Assembly (NCBI GenBank): GCA_944385195.1
Contig: CALWWH010000152.1
Span: forward strand, 1 to 29,699
Source of the DNA: an uncultured Oscillospiraceae bacterium
GTDB lineage: Bacteria > Bacillota > Clostridia > Oscillospirales > Oscillospiraceae
Length of the DNA stretch: 29,699 nucleotides
Direction: 5' to 3'
A program made the translations under genes and the position numbers. Numbering within the stretch: the stretch's first letter is position 1; each line of letters begins with the position of its first letter. The notes beneath the pieces are model-generated. The model saw nothing but the letters and a program-made list of their open reading frames with translations. It did not search any database and had not been told where the DNA came from. Shown here in pieces: positions 1 to 7,550 of this stretch.

Positions 1-32
1 ATGGTTGCGTTATGTCCATTCCTCATGATCTC

Positions 33-39
33 AAAGGAG
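33..39 (+). promoter_or_regulatory. Ribosome binding site fixing the start of the GH13-GH77 fusion
   Basis: AAAGGAG ends 9 bases before the ATG at 49. It supports that start over the in-frame ATG at the window edge. Confidence 0.75.
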
Positions 40-48
40 TTTACTCCT

Positions 49-3000
49 ATGCACCTATATCACAACTCTCACGATTCCGCATACCGCAAGCCTTTTGGTG
101 CTGTGACACCTGAAACCGAACTTAATATCGCCCTTGACGTTACGGACGCCCCTGAAAATCTTTGCTGCACCCTGCGGCTGTGGATCGAAGGCGTTGGTGA
201 ACAGTTGATCCCCATGGAGAAGACAGGAAGCCAGTTTCGATGCCACTTCAAGGCGCCTGTTACCCCTACACTGGTTTGGTACTTCTTCCTCTTGCAGTCT
301 GAGGGCCAGACCACATATTATGGCAACGCCTCCCTGCTGGGCGGCGTTGGCGACTGCTTTGACCACGAACCGCCAGCCTGGCAGATCACGGTCTATCAGG
401 AAACCACCCTGCCCGAGTGGTACAGCAAAGGCATCTGTTATCAAATTTTCCCGGACCGTTTCGCCCGCGGTGCAGACTGGGAAGACTGCGTGCGCAATGC
501 AGCGCACCCCGATGACTGGGCCGGCCCGCCCCGCGTACTGCACCAGAGCTGGAACGACGTGCCATTTTATACCCGGAACCTCAAAAATGAGGTCACCCGC
601 TGGGATTTTTTCGGCGGCACGCTGTCTGGTATTGAGGAGCACCTGCTCTATCTGCATTCTTTGGGCGTGAGCGCCATCTATCTCAACCCCATATTTACCG
701 CTTCCTCTAATCATAAGTACGACACGGCGGATTATTTTCATGTTGACCCCGGTTTCGGCGGCGATGCAGCGTTTCAATCCTTGGCCAAAGCCGCCAGAAA
801 CTACGGTATCCGGCTGATCCTTGACGGCGTCTTCAGTCACACCGGCATGGACAGCATCTATTTCAACCGCAATGGCAACTACGGCAAGGAGGGCGCCTAT
901 CAGAGCAAAGAGAGCCCTTATTATGACTGGTATCACTTGGATCCGAGCAAATCATATGCCTCCTGGTGGGGCGTTTCTGATCTGCCCAATGTGGACGAAC
1001 TCAATCCGAGCTACCAGGAGATGATCCACCGCGGGGAGGATAGCGTCATCCGCCACTGGATGAGGGCAGGAGCCAGCGGTTGGCGACTGGATGTTGCCGA
1101 CGAACTGCCGGATGAATTTATCAAAGGCATCCGCAAAGCGGTCCGAGAGACCGATCCTGAGGGGCTGCTGATGGGTGAGGTCTGGGAGGATGCCTCTCAC
1201 AAGGTGAGTTACGGGGTCCGCCGGAGCTATTTCCTGGGAGAAGAGCTGGACTGCACCATGCACTATCCTTTCCGTACCGCTGTGACGGATTTTATGCTGG
1301 GAAAGCTTTCTGCTGCGGATTTCTGCGCACAAATGCGCTCCTTGCAGGAAAATTACCCCCCCAACGCCTTTTATGGCGCACTCAATCTCATTGGCAGCCA
1401 TGACCGTGCTCGCATCCTCACGCTCATGGGTAACGCGCCCGAAGGGCTGAGCGAATTGGAGAAAGAGTGTTATCGTCTGGACGATCACAGCCGCTGGATG
1501 GCCATCCGCCGGGTAAAGCTGCTGACCCTGCTGCAATTCACAGCCCCAGGTATCCCCTGCATCTACTACGGCGATGAAGCCGGCATGGAGGGCTACGATG
1601 ACCCCTTTAACCGCGGGCCTTACCCCTGGGGCCGTGAGAATCAAGAGCTCATGCGCCACTACCGCGACCTGACCCAGCTGCGCCAGGCCCACAGCGTCCT
1701 GGCCAGTGGAAACTTTCTGCCGCTGGCTTTCGGCAGCAGTGTCTATGGCTGCCTGCGCAGCGACGAGAAGGAGTCCATCCTCACCATTGTCAATCGGGAT
1801 GATGCCCGGGCGCAGACGATCCGCCATGAAACTTCCGCTGCCTTCGCCGTGGACCTGCTGACGGGTTCTGAGGTGCCTGTCCAGGACGGCGCTGTCACGC
1901 TGCAGCTTGCTCCGCTCAGTGGAGTCTGCCTGTGTCTGAAGGCAAATAGACCCATCCAGGAGCCTATGGGCCGTAAGGCTGGCGTGCTGTGCCATATTGT
2001 ATCCCTTCCCGGGCCCAATCCCACCGGCACATTGGGCGAGGATGCACGAAAGTTCCTCGACTACCTCCATAGCGCCGGGCAAAGCATTTGGCAAATTCTT
2101 CCTCTGAACCCGGTGGGGCTTGGCAACAGCCCTTACTCTTCCCCGGCTGTGTTTGCCGGCGACACGCGATTCATTGACCCCAACGAGCCGGTCGATGCGT
2201 CATGCTATGCCGATTGGTGTGAAGAGAATGCCTTCTGGGTAGAGGATTATGCGCTGTTCATGGCGCTGCACGATGTTTACAACTGCGCCTGGCAGCAATG
2301 GCCGGAAAATGCCAAGAAGCGCACAGATCTGAAGGCGCTGCACGCCCAACACGCACCGGCCGTAGAGCGCTATCGCCGCGAGCAGTTTTTGTTCTGGCAG
2401 CAATGGGATGTTCTACATGCATATGCAGCGTCTCTGGGCATCCAGATCGTTGGCGATGTGCCGATCTACGTCAGTGAGGACAGCGTGGATCTGTGGGCGC
2501 ATCCGGAGCAGTTTCTGTTGGACGCCGATGGCTATCCCTCCTTTGGCGCCGGCTGTCCTCCGGATTACTTCTCCGAAGATGGCCAGAACTGGAAGAACCC
2601 ACTCTACAACTGGGAGTTTATGAAGTCCGACGGCTACAGCTGGTGGCTGGCACGGTTACAGCAGTGCCTGCGCCACCTGGATGTCGTCCGTGTTGATCAT
2701 TTCCGTGCCTTCTCCGCTTACTTCGCTATTCCGGCAGGTAGGACCCCCAAAGATGGACAGTGGCTCAAGGGGCCTGGTCTCCCCTTCTGGGAGCTGATGC
2801 GCGAGAAACTTGGTCATCTGCCGATTTTGGCGGAGGATCTGGGCGAACTTGATGCGGGCGTCTACAGTCTGTTGGCGGAGTCCGGGCTTCCGGGCATGTC
2901 CGTATGGCAGTTTCACGCCCCGGAGATCCGCGCCATGCCTGCGGAAGCTGCGGCGCATCGCGCTTTCTACACCGGCACCCATGACAACCAGACGCTGTTG

Positions 3001-3261
3001 GGCTGGCTGGCAGACACTGCGCCGGATGCCGATCCTGACAAGGCAGTCAACGAGATTGTCCAAACGCTCTACGCTTCCGCTGGGGCATGGGTTATCCTCC
3101 CCTTGCAGGATATGCTCGGTTTGGGGGACGAGGCCCGCATCAATACCCCTGGTACCATTGGAGACAACTGGCTCTGGCGCAGCAATTGGTCTGAGCTGAC
3201 CTCAGAGCGCGCCGCATGGCTCAAACGACTTGCAGTACAATCCAATCGTTACTCCTTGTAA
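49..3261 (+). CDS. GH13 alpha-glucosidase/neopullulanase-type domain fused to GH77 4-alpha-glucanotransferase
   Basis: A 1070-residue two-enzyme fusion for alpha-glucan (maltodextrin/glycogen) metabolism, probably cytoplasmic since no signal peptide is seen. The N-terminal part (about 1-120) resembles the beta-sandwich of neopullulanase/cyclomaltodextrinase. The GH13 barrel follows, with DGVFSHTG, GWRLDVADE (nucleophile D348), GEVWEDA (acid/base E377) and GSHDRAR (stabiliser D452). From about residue 640 a complete GH77 (MalQ-like) domain runs to the end, with the NSPYSSP loop, VRVDHFRAF (nucleophile D883), AEDLG (E929) and GTHDN (D979). All catalytic residues of both enzymes are present, so both halves should be active: one cleaves or debranches, the other transfers glucan chains. 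The start at 49 is chosen because AAAGGAG at 33-39 precedes it by 9 bases; the in-frame ATG at base 1 lacks a visible site. Known family roles support the functions; exact substrate preference is inferred. Confidence 0.93.
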   Translation: MHLYHNSHDSAYRKPFGAVTPETELNIALDVTDAPENLCCTLRLWIEGVGEQLIPMEKTGSQFRCHFKAPVTPTLVWYFFLLQSEGQTTYYGNASLLGGVGDCFDHEPPAWQITVYQETTLPEWYSKGICYQIFPDRFARGADWEDCVRNAAHPDDWAGPPRVLHQSWNDVPFYTRNLKNEVTRWDFFGGTLSGIEEHLLYLHSLGVSAIYLNPIFTASSNHKYDTADYFHVDPGFGGDAAFQSLAKAARNYGIRLILDGVFSHTGMDSIYFNRNGNYGKEGAYQSKESPYYDWYHLDPSKSYASWWGVSDLPNVDELNPSYQEMIHRGEDSVIRHWMRAGASGWRLDVADELPDEFIKGIRKAVRETDPEGLLMGEVWEDASHKVSYGVRRSYFLGEELDCTMHYPFRTAVTDFMLGKLSAADFCAQMRSLQENYPPNAFYGALNLIGSHDRARILTLMGNAPEGLSELEKECYRLDDHSRWMAIRRVKLLTLLQFTAPGIPCIYYGDEAGMEGYDDPFNRGPYPWGRENQELMRHYRDLTQLRQAHSVLASGNFLPLAFGSSVYGCLRSDEKESILTIVNRDDARAQTIRHETSAAFAVDLLTGSEVPVQDGAVTLQLAPLSGVCLCLKANRPIQEPMGRKAGVLCHIVSLPGPNPTGTLGEDARKFLDYLHSAGQSIWQILPLNPVGLGNSPYSSPAVFAGDTRFIDPNEPVDASCYADWCEENAFWVEDYALFMALHDVYNCAWQQWPENAKKRTDLKALHAQHAPAVERYRREQFLFWQQWDVLHAYAASLGIQIVGDVPIYVSEDSVDLWAHPEQFLLDADGYPSFGAGCPPDYFSEDGQNWKNPLYNWEFMKSDGYSWWLARLQQCLRHLDVVRVDHFRAFSAYFAIPAGRTPKDGQWLKGPGLPFWELMREKLGHLPILAEDLGELDAGVYSLLAESGLPGMSVWQFHAPEIRAMPAEAAAHRAFYTGTHDNQTLLGWLADTAPDADPDKAVNEIVQTLYASAGAWVILPLQDMLGLGDEARINTPGTIGDNWLWRSNWSELTSERAAWLKRLAVQSNRYSL

Positions 3262-3296
3262 AGACGGCGGGGACCGGCCCCTCTGCTTCCTTTTTG

Positions 3297-3340
3297 TATG
3301 TAAAGCCCTCCCACTTAGAAAAATGGGAGGGCCTTACATA
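3297..3340. terminator. Long hairpin between convergent genes
   Basis: TATGTAA + GCCCTCCCA at 3297-3313 pairs with TGGGAGGGC + TTACATA at 3324-3340, interrupted by one A/C mismatch; the loop is 10 bases. It lies between the convergent stops of the GH13-GH77 gene and the binding-protein gene. There is no strong U tract on either strand, so it is a likely but not textbook bidirectional terminator. Confidence 0.65.
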
Positions 3341-3365
3341 TGCAGACAAATATAAGATCAATCGA

Positions 3366-5087
3366 TTAACGGGCCATAAAGCGGTTGTAGGCCGCCTGCT
3401 GAAGCTCGATGCAGCGCAGGGTGTCATAGCCCTCTGTCAGCGTCTTGACAAAGTTGTCGTACTCGGACATGGGGGTCATTCCCATGACGAACTTCGCTAG
3501 GTTCTCAGAGACGTAGGTCTGGATATCACTAAAAGCAGAGCTATACTCCTCAGCCTCTTCGGCATTGAGCGTCATACCGCTGGGCAAAACCTCTGCGGTA
3601 GAAGCGACATCCCAAACATGGACGGAGTCATGGTAGTTGGCAGCCTGATTGGAAAGATCGAAGTTGTAGAAGTCATACAGCCCCCAGGAGGCAGTGACTA
3701 GGCCGTAGTCGTTGAGGTTAATCGCGCTGCTTTCATAGACGCCTACCTCTTCCATGTACTGATAGTTGCCGCTTTCGTCAATGAAGTAGGTCTCCCCCTC
3801 GACGCCAAGGAACTCACGAACGCAGGTCTCATAACAGAACCACTGGTCCAGCCAACGGGCAACCAGCTCAATGTTCTCACACGCAGCATCCAAAGCAGTG
3901 GACTCCTTGATGATGCAGCGCAGATTGTACGCGGTCTTGGGAGTATCTCCCTTGTTTAGCACAGGGTTGGGGGCCGGTGTGAGGTTCCAGTTCTCGATAT
4001 CGACCTGGCCGACATCCTTCATCTGTGTCCCGGAGATGCCCCAGATGGCGGGCATGGCAGCGACTTGGCCGACCTGCATTTTCTCGGTGTTTCCCATCCA
4101 GGTGATGGAGGTAAAATCAGGATCAATGAGGCCCTCTGCCCACCAATCGGCCATCAGCTGCACAGCCTGCTTATACCCGTCGGTCATTGGCCCATAGCCG
4201 ACCTGGCCGTCACGGACAAAGAAGTCGGGATATGCGTCGTAAGCGGTCAGCCATGTACCAACCATATCCCAAACGGTGTCAGGAATACTCAGCGTTGCGT
4301 CGATGCCATAGGCGTCCTTACAGGCACGAAGGAAACTGTCCCACTCGTCGATGGTTTCCAGGGAGGAAAATCCCTGTTCATCAGCCCAGTCCTGACGATA
4401 CATCAGGCCATACCAGATAGGCTCTGCGGCGGGAGTACCCAGCATGCTGCCAAGGGTCCAAATAACGGGGATACGGCCCTCATCGGTTTTGGCCTCCTGC
4501 GTTGCCTGCTTGCTGGACTTTAACAGGTTGTCATAGTTGGGCATCCACTCTGGAACCTTATCGGTCATATCGTAGATCAGCCCCTCTTCAACCGCGTGAG
4601 TGGCAGTAGAGGTGTACAGCGCAGAGAAATTGTTAATCAAATCGCATAGATCGCCAGAGGTCAGCATGAGGTTGAACTTCGTAGCGGAGTCCGCGTTGCT
4701 GGCTGTCTCAAACTCCACATGAACATTGGTCTTATCCTCCATCCACTGAATGATGGAGTGGTGGTTGATATCGTTGTTGGTGTACTGATTCTCGTAGGTC
4801 TTCCAGAAGGTGATGGTCTGGGTCTGCTCAATTGGAAAGTAGTCGTAGTTAAAGGAAGTGAAACTCTCCGCATTATCGCCTTCGTTGATAGCACCTTCTT
4901 CAAGGCTCTCAGATGGTTCCTCAACGGGAGCTTCGTCGGGCTGATCAGCCGGTTCGTTGTTCGGCTCATCAGCAGGGGTATCCGTGGCGGGAGCATCCGG
5001 GGTCGTTGCAGGTTCGCTGGCACAGCCAACTATCAAGCTCAGCAGCAGCAACAGGGATAGCAGGATAGTGAGTATGCGTTTCATCAT
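3366..5087 (-). CDS. Extracellular solute-binding lipoprotein (ABC importer type), orphan
   Basis: A 573-residue secreted lipoprotein. It opens with MMKR and a hydrophobic stretch ending in the lipobox IVGC (acylated Cys22). A low-complexity Pro/Asp/Glu/Thr linker (about 23-75) follows and should tether the domain to the membrane. The rest (from about TQTITFWKTY) is like the family 1 solute-binding proteins used for oligosaccharides and related solutes, and the length fits the large LipO/YtcQ-like clostridial group. No permease or ATPase of a sugar importer lies next to it in this window, so its transporter must be encoded elsewhere or upstream components are shared. The start at 5087 is chosen for the AAAGGAAGG site just upstream and the signal peptide; a longer reading to 5177 would overlap the promoter. 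The next gene in the convergent direction is a glucan enzyme, which makes an alpha-glucan ligand plausible but unproven. Confidence 0.88.
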   Translation of the reverse strand: MMKRILTILLSLLLLLSLIVGCASEPATTPDAPATDTPADEPNNEPADQPDEAPVEEPSESLEEGAINEGDNAESFTSFNYDYFPIEQTQTITFWKTYENQYTNNDINHHSIIQWMEDKTNVHVEFETASNADSATKFNLMLTSGDLCDLINNFSALYTSTATHAVEEGLIYDMTDKVPEWMPNYDNLLKSSKQATQEAKTDEGRIPVIWTLGSMLGTPAAEPIWYGLMYRQDWADEQGFSSLETIDEWDSFLRACKDAYGIDATLSIPDTVWDMVGTWLTAYDAYPDFFVRDGQVGYGPMTDGYKQAVQLMADWWAEGLIDPDFTSITWMGNTEKMQVGQVAAMPAIWGISGTQMKDVGQVDIENWNLTPAPNPVLNKGDTPKTAYNLRCIIKESTALDAACENIELVARWLDQWFCYETCVREFLGVEGETYFIDESGNYQYMEEVGVYESSAINLNDYGLVTASWGLYDFYNFDLSNQAANYHDSVHVWDVASTAEVLPSGMTLNAEEAEEYSSAFSDIQTYVSENLAKFVMGMTPMSEYDNFVKTLTEGYDTLRCIELQQAAYNRFMAR

Positions 5088-5159
5088 AAGACCTTCCTTT
5101 CTATTTTGGGGATGCGTTCCTAGCGTGCGTTGTCTCTTGCCGCTCTTGGAATTATAATT

Positions 5160-5187
5160 ATTATATACTATATACACAATATTTCAA
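5160..5187 (-). promoter_or_regulatory. Sigma-A-type promoter of the solute-binding lipoprotein
   Basis: On the minus strand TTGAAA (5187-5182), a 16-base spacer and TATAAT (5165-5160). Transcription would start near 5153, giving a leader of about 65 bases. Confidence 0.75.
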
Positions 5188-5210
5188 GTATAATTATGAA
5201 AATTATACTT
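5186..5210. promoter_or_regulatory. Perfect 10-bp inverted repeat, candidate operator
   Basis: AAGTATAATT, a 5-base spacer and AATTATACTT form a perfect palindrome. Its left arm overlaps the -35 box of the binding-protein promoter by two bases. This is the right place and symmetry for a dimeric repressor or activator site. The sequence is AT-rich, as is its surrounding, so chance is not excluded. Confidence 0.5.
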
Positions 5211-5434
5211 AATAAGTTAGCCAAATTTATGCTATTATTTTTGTTACTAATTCACAATATAGCTTTTTTTGAGGTTTTAATCTGCATGATTTTAACATTT
5301 TTGAATCATTCCCAGTCTCACCCTTGCCGATTTCGTTCTGGCTGAGTTTGGATGGATCTTAATGGTCGGTCAGACTTCCTGATCGTACAGTTTTATGCCA
5401 TATTTTTTCAAAACCGGACACATAAAATCAGTGC
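5211..5434. other. AT-rich divergent intergenic spacer
   Basis: Part of the 416-base gap between the leftward lipoprotein and rightward yerC. Apart from the promoters and palindrome at its two ends I see no convincing gene, terminator or structured RNA here. Confidence 0.6.
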
Positions 5435-5463
5435 TGGACTTTACCCTTTTTATTTGCTAAAAT
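5435..5463 (+). promoter_or_regulatory. Sigma-A-type promoter of yerC operon
   Basis: TGGACT (5435-5440, 4 of 6 consensus), 17-base spacer, TAAAAT (5458-5463, 5 of 6). It is followed by GGAGGG at 5492-5497 and the ATG at 5504. Confidence 0.65.
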
Positions 5464-5503
5464 ACTACTTAGATAAAGCAACTCAGTTTTCGGAGGGTAC
5501 GTT

Positions 5504-5818
5504 ATGAATAACAAAAACCGAAATTCCGACAAGGACCATGAGCTGTACAAAGCCATTCTCGAGCTGAAAACCTCTGAGGAATGTTACAACTTTTTTGTCG
5601 ACCTCTGCACCGTCTCTGAGCTTAAGGCCATGGAGCAGCGGTTTCAGGTGGCTCGTATGCTCTCTCGGGGCATGATCTATCACGACATTCTTGAGCAGAC
5701 CGGCGCTTCCAGCGCCACGATTAGCCGCGTCAGCCGCGCGCTTAATTACGGCAACGACGGTTATAATACCGTCATGGCCCGTTTGGACGAGGCAGAGTCC
5801 TCTCAAAGCGATGAGTGA
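5504..5818 (+). CDS. yerC: YerC/YecD-family TrpR-like DNA-binding protein
   Basis: A 104-residue protein of the TrpR-related YerC/YecD family. The core has the typical run SELKAMEQRFQVARML followed by a helix-turn-helix (about residues 57-85: MIYHDILEQTGASSATISR). The family is annotated as a transcriptional repressor with a Trp-repressor fold; its effector and targets are not established, and nothing here suggests tryptophan genes nearby. It is the first gene of a tight operon: its last 8 bases overlap the start of the methyltransferase gene. A strong GGAGGG lies 6 bases before the start. Confidence 0.9.
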   Translation: MNNKNRNSDKDHELYKAILELKTSEECYNFFVDLCTVSELKAMEQRFQVARMLSRGMIYHDILEQTGASSATISRVSRALNYGNDGYNTVMARLDEAESSQSDE

Positions 5819-6554
5819 CGCCTATGGCCCCCTGGCCCGAGTCTACGATCTGTTCACACAGGATGTGGATTATGACGCGCTCTACGCCTACCTGCATCAA
5901 ATTATGAAGACCGTCCATGCAGATCCGGCTTCGGTCCTGGATCTTGCCTGCGGCACTGGAAGCATCACCGTGCGCTTTGCCGCCGACGGATATCAGGTTA
6001 TCGGTGCGGATCTGTCTGAGGATATGCTCACCATCGCTATGGACAAGGCCACGGCAATGAAGCAGCCGCCCTTTTTTATTCATCAGCCCATGCAGCGGCT
6101 GCGGCTTCCCTATTCTGTGGACCTGTGCGTCTGCCTGTTGGACAGCCTCAACTATCTGACCATTGCCAAGGATGTGATGGATACGTTTGACGGCGTCTAT
6201 CGGGCGCTGAATCGAGGAGGCTACTTCCTCTTTGACGTACGTACCCCTTCGCTGCTGCGGTCACTGGACGGACAGGTTTTTTTGGATGAAAACGACGACG
6301 CTTACTGTGTCTGGCGTGGCAGCTTTGATGCGCGTGAAAATTTACTGACCTATGCCATGGACATCTTTACCCGCCAGGGGAAGCTATGGCGCCGAGAGCA
6401 GGAACAGCACGAAGAACGCGCTTGGGACATTAGCTGGCTGCATCAATCCCTGGCCGCAGCCGGTTTTGTCGATATCCGACAGTTTGGCAACCGCTCCATG
6501 GCAGCCCCTAAAGCCGGTGAAGAACGAATTTTCTGGATTGCAAAGAAGGAATAA
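5811..6554 (+). CDS. Class I SAM-dependent methyltransferase
   Basis: A 247-residue Rossmann-fold methyltransferase. Motif I is VLDLACGTGS (about 43-51), the acidic end of strand beta-2 is GADLSEDML (about 65-73), and the post-motif region CVCLLDSLNYL is typical of the small clostridial methyltransferases of Methyltransf_25/41 type. The substrate cannot be told from sequence. The start at 5811 lies inside the end of yerC (8-base overlap), which suggests translational coupling; no strong independent ribosome site is seen. hslO follows 4 bases after the stop, so all three genes probably form one transcript. Confidence 0.87.
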   Translation: MSDAYGPLARVYDLFTQDVDYDALYAYLHQIMKTVHADPASVLDLACGTGSITVRFAADGYQVIGADLSEDMLTIAMDKATAMKQPPFFIHQPMQRLRLPYSVDLCVCLLDSLNYLTIAKDVMDTFDGVYRALNRGGYFLFDVRTPSLLRSLDGQVFLDENDDAYCVWRGSFDARENLLTYAMDIFTRQGKLWRREQEQHEERAWDISWLHQSLAAAGFVDIRQFGNRSMAAPKAGEERIFWIAKKE

Positions 6555-6558
6555 GCCT

Positions 6559-7449
6559 ATGAACGACACCCTTGTGCGCGCAATGACGCGGGATGGATGG
6601 GTCAAAGCCTCTGCCATCTCCTCTCGCGGCATCGTTGAGCGTGCCCGCAATATCCATAAGACACTTCCCATTGCCACTGCAGCACTGGGCCGTCTACTCT
6701 CCGCAGCCTCGATGGTCGGCAATATGCAGAAAATTGACAACAGCTCTGTCACCTTACAGATCAAAGGCGGCGGCCCGCTAGGCACGCTGCTGGCTGTCTC
6801 AGACGCTGAGGGCAATGTCCGTGGATATGTCCAGAACCCTGGCGTGGCGCTGATGGAGAAATACCAGGGCAAGCTGGATGTCAGCGCAGCCGTCGGCACC
6901 CACGGAAATCTGACCGTCATCCGTGACTTGCAGATGAAAGAGCCCTATATTGGTTCCTGCGCCTTGGTCTCCGGCGAGATTGCCGAGGATATCACCAACT
7001 ACTTTGTACAAAGCGAGCAGGTACCCACCGCCTGCGCCCTGGGCGTGCTGGTGGACATTGACCAGAGCGTCCGCGCCGCCGGCGGTTACCTCATCCAGCT
7101 GCTGCCGGGCACTCCCGATGAGGTGATTGACCGCATTGAGGCCGGCATCGAAAAGGCTGGGGCGGTTACCAATCTGCTAAAGCAAGGCCTGAGTCCCGTC
7201 CAGCTGCTGCAGAGGGTTTTGGACGATTTTGAATTGGAGATCCTCGAACAGACCCCGGTGGCCTACCGCTGCTATTGCAGCCGTGAGCGTGTCGAGCGCG
7301 CGCTGATCAGCATCGGCGTCAAAGAACTGACCGAAATGGCTTCCGAGGGACGCACAGAGCGCGTGGAATGCCAGTTCTGTGACAAGATCTACGAGTTTAG
7401 CCCCGAACAGTTGATGGCATTGGCCGACGAAATACAGCGCAATGATTGA
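6559..7449 (+). CDS. hslO: Redox-regulated holdase chaperone Hsp33
   Basis: A 296-residue Hsp33. In this family oxidation of a zinc-bound cysteine cluster turns the protein into a holdase that protects unfolding proteins in the cytoplasm. The four zinc cysteines are visible near the C-terminus as CYC (C238, C240) and CQFC (C271, C274). The N-terminal domain starts with DTLVRAMTRDG and contains the conserved IKGGGPLGTLLAVSD and GYVQNPGV stretches. Length is normal. The start at 6559 follows an AAGGA site and lies 4 bases after the methyltransferase stop. For an anaerobe, an oxidative-stress chaperone fits occasional oxygen exposure. A terminator lies just after the stop. Confidence 0.96.
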   Translation: MNDTLVRAMTRDGWVKASAISSRGIVERARNIHKTLPIATAALGRLLSAASMVGNMQKIDNSSVTLQIKGGGPLGTLLAVSDAEGNVRGYVQNPGVALMEKYQGKLDVSAAVGTHGNLTVIRDLQMKEPYIGSCALVSGEIAEDITNYFVQSEQVPTACALGVLVDIDQSVRAAGGYLIQLLPGTPDEVIDRIEAGIEKAGAVTNLLKQGLSPVQLLQRVLDDFELEILEQTPVAYRCYCSRERVERALISIGVKELTEMASEGRTERVECQFCDKIYEFSPEQLMALADEIQRND

Positions 7450-7456
7450 TCCCATG

Positions 7457-7480
7457 AGGCCCCCACGAAAGTGGGGGCCT
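7457..7480 (+). terminator. Intrinsic terminator after hslO
   Basis: A perfect 10-bp GC-rich stem, AGGCCCCCAC / GTGGGGGCCT, with a GAAA tetraloop, 7 bases after the hslO stop. The following T tract is short and interrupted. Confidence 0.85.
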
Positions 7481-7486
7481 TTGTGA

Positions 7487-7515
7487 TTGATGAATTCTGC
7501 CGAATGTGGTACAAT
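7487..7515 (+). promoter_or_regulatory. Promoter of the Suv3-like helicase gene
   Basis: TTGATG (7487-7492), 17-base spacer, TACAAT (7510-7515), with the extended -10 TGG in front. The expected start point near 7522 lies downstream of the in-frame ATG at 7506, which therefore cannot be the translation start from this promoter. Confidence 0.75.
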
Positions 7516-7533
7516 ATCCACGTGAATTTCAAC

Positions 7534-7541
7534 GAGCGAGG
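7534..7541 (+). promoter_or_regulatory. Ribosome binding site for a TTG start
   Basis: GAGCGAGG lies 9 bases before TTG at 7551. The alternative ATG at 7584 has no purine-rich site in front. Confidence 0.55.
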
Positions 7542-7550
7542 TTATTCCCC

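Noticed and set aside
952..2094. A 380-codon open frame on the - strand
   Set aside because: Shadow of the GH13-GH77 fusion, whose catalytic motifs are intact on the other strand.
3366..4523. A sugar-import permease gene next to the binding protein
   Set aside because: Looked for on both strands around the lipoprotein; only short shadow frames without transmembrane pattern are present.
7506..7550. ATG 7506 as start of the helicase
   Set aside because: It falls inside the promoter, before the expected transcription start.
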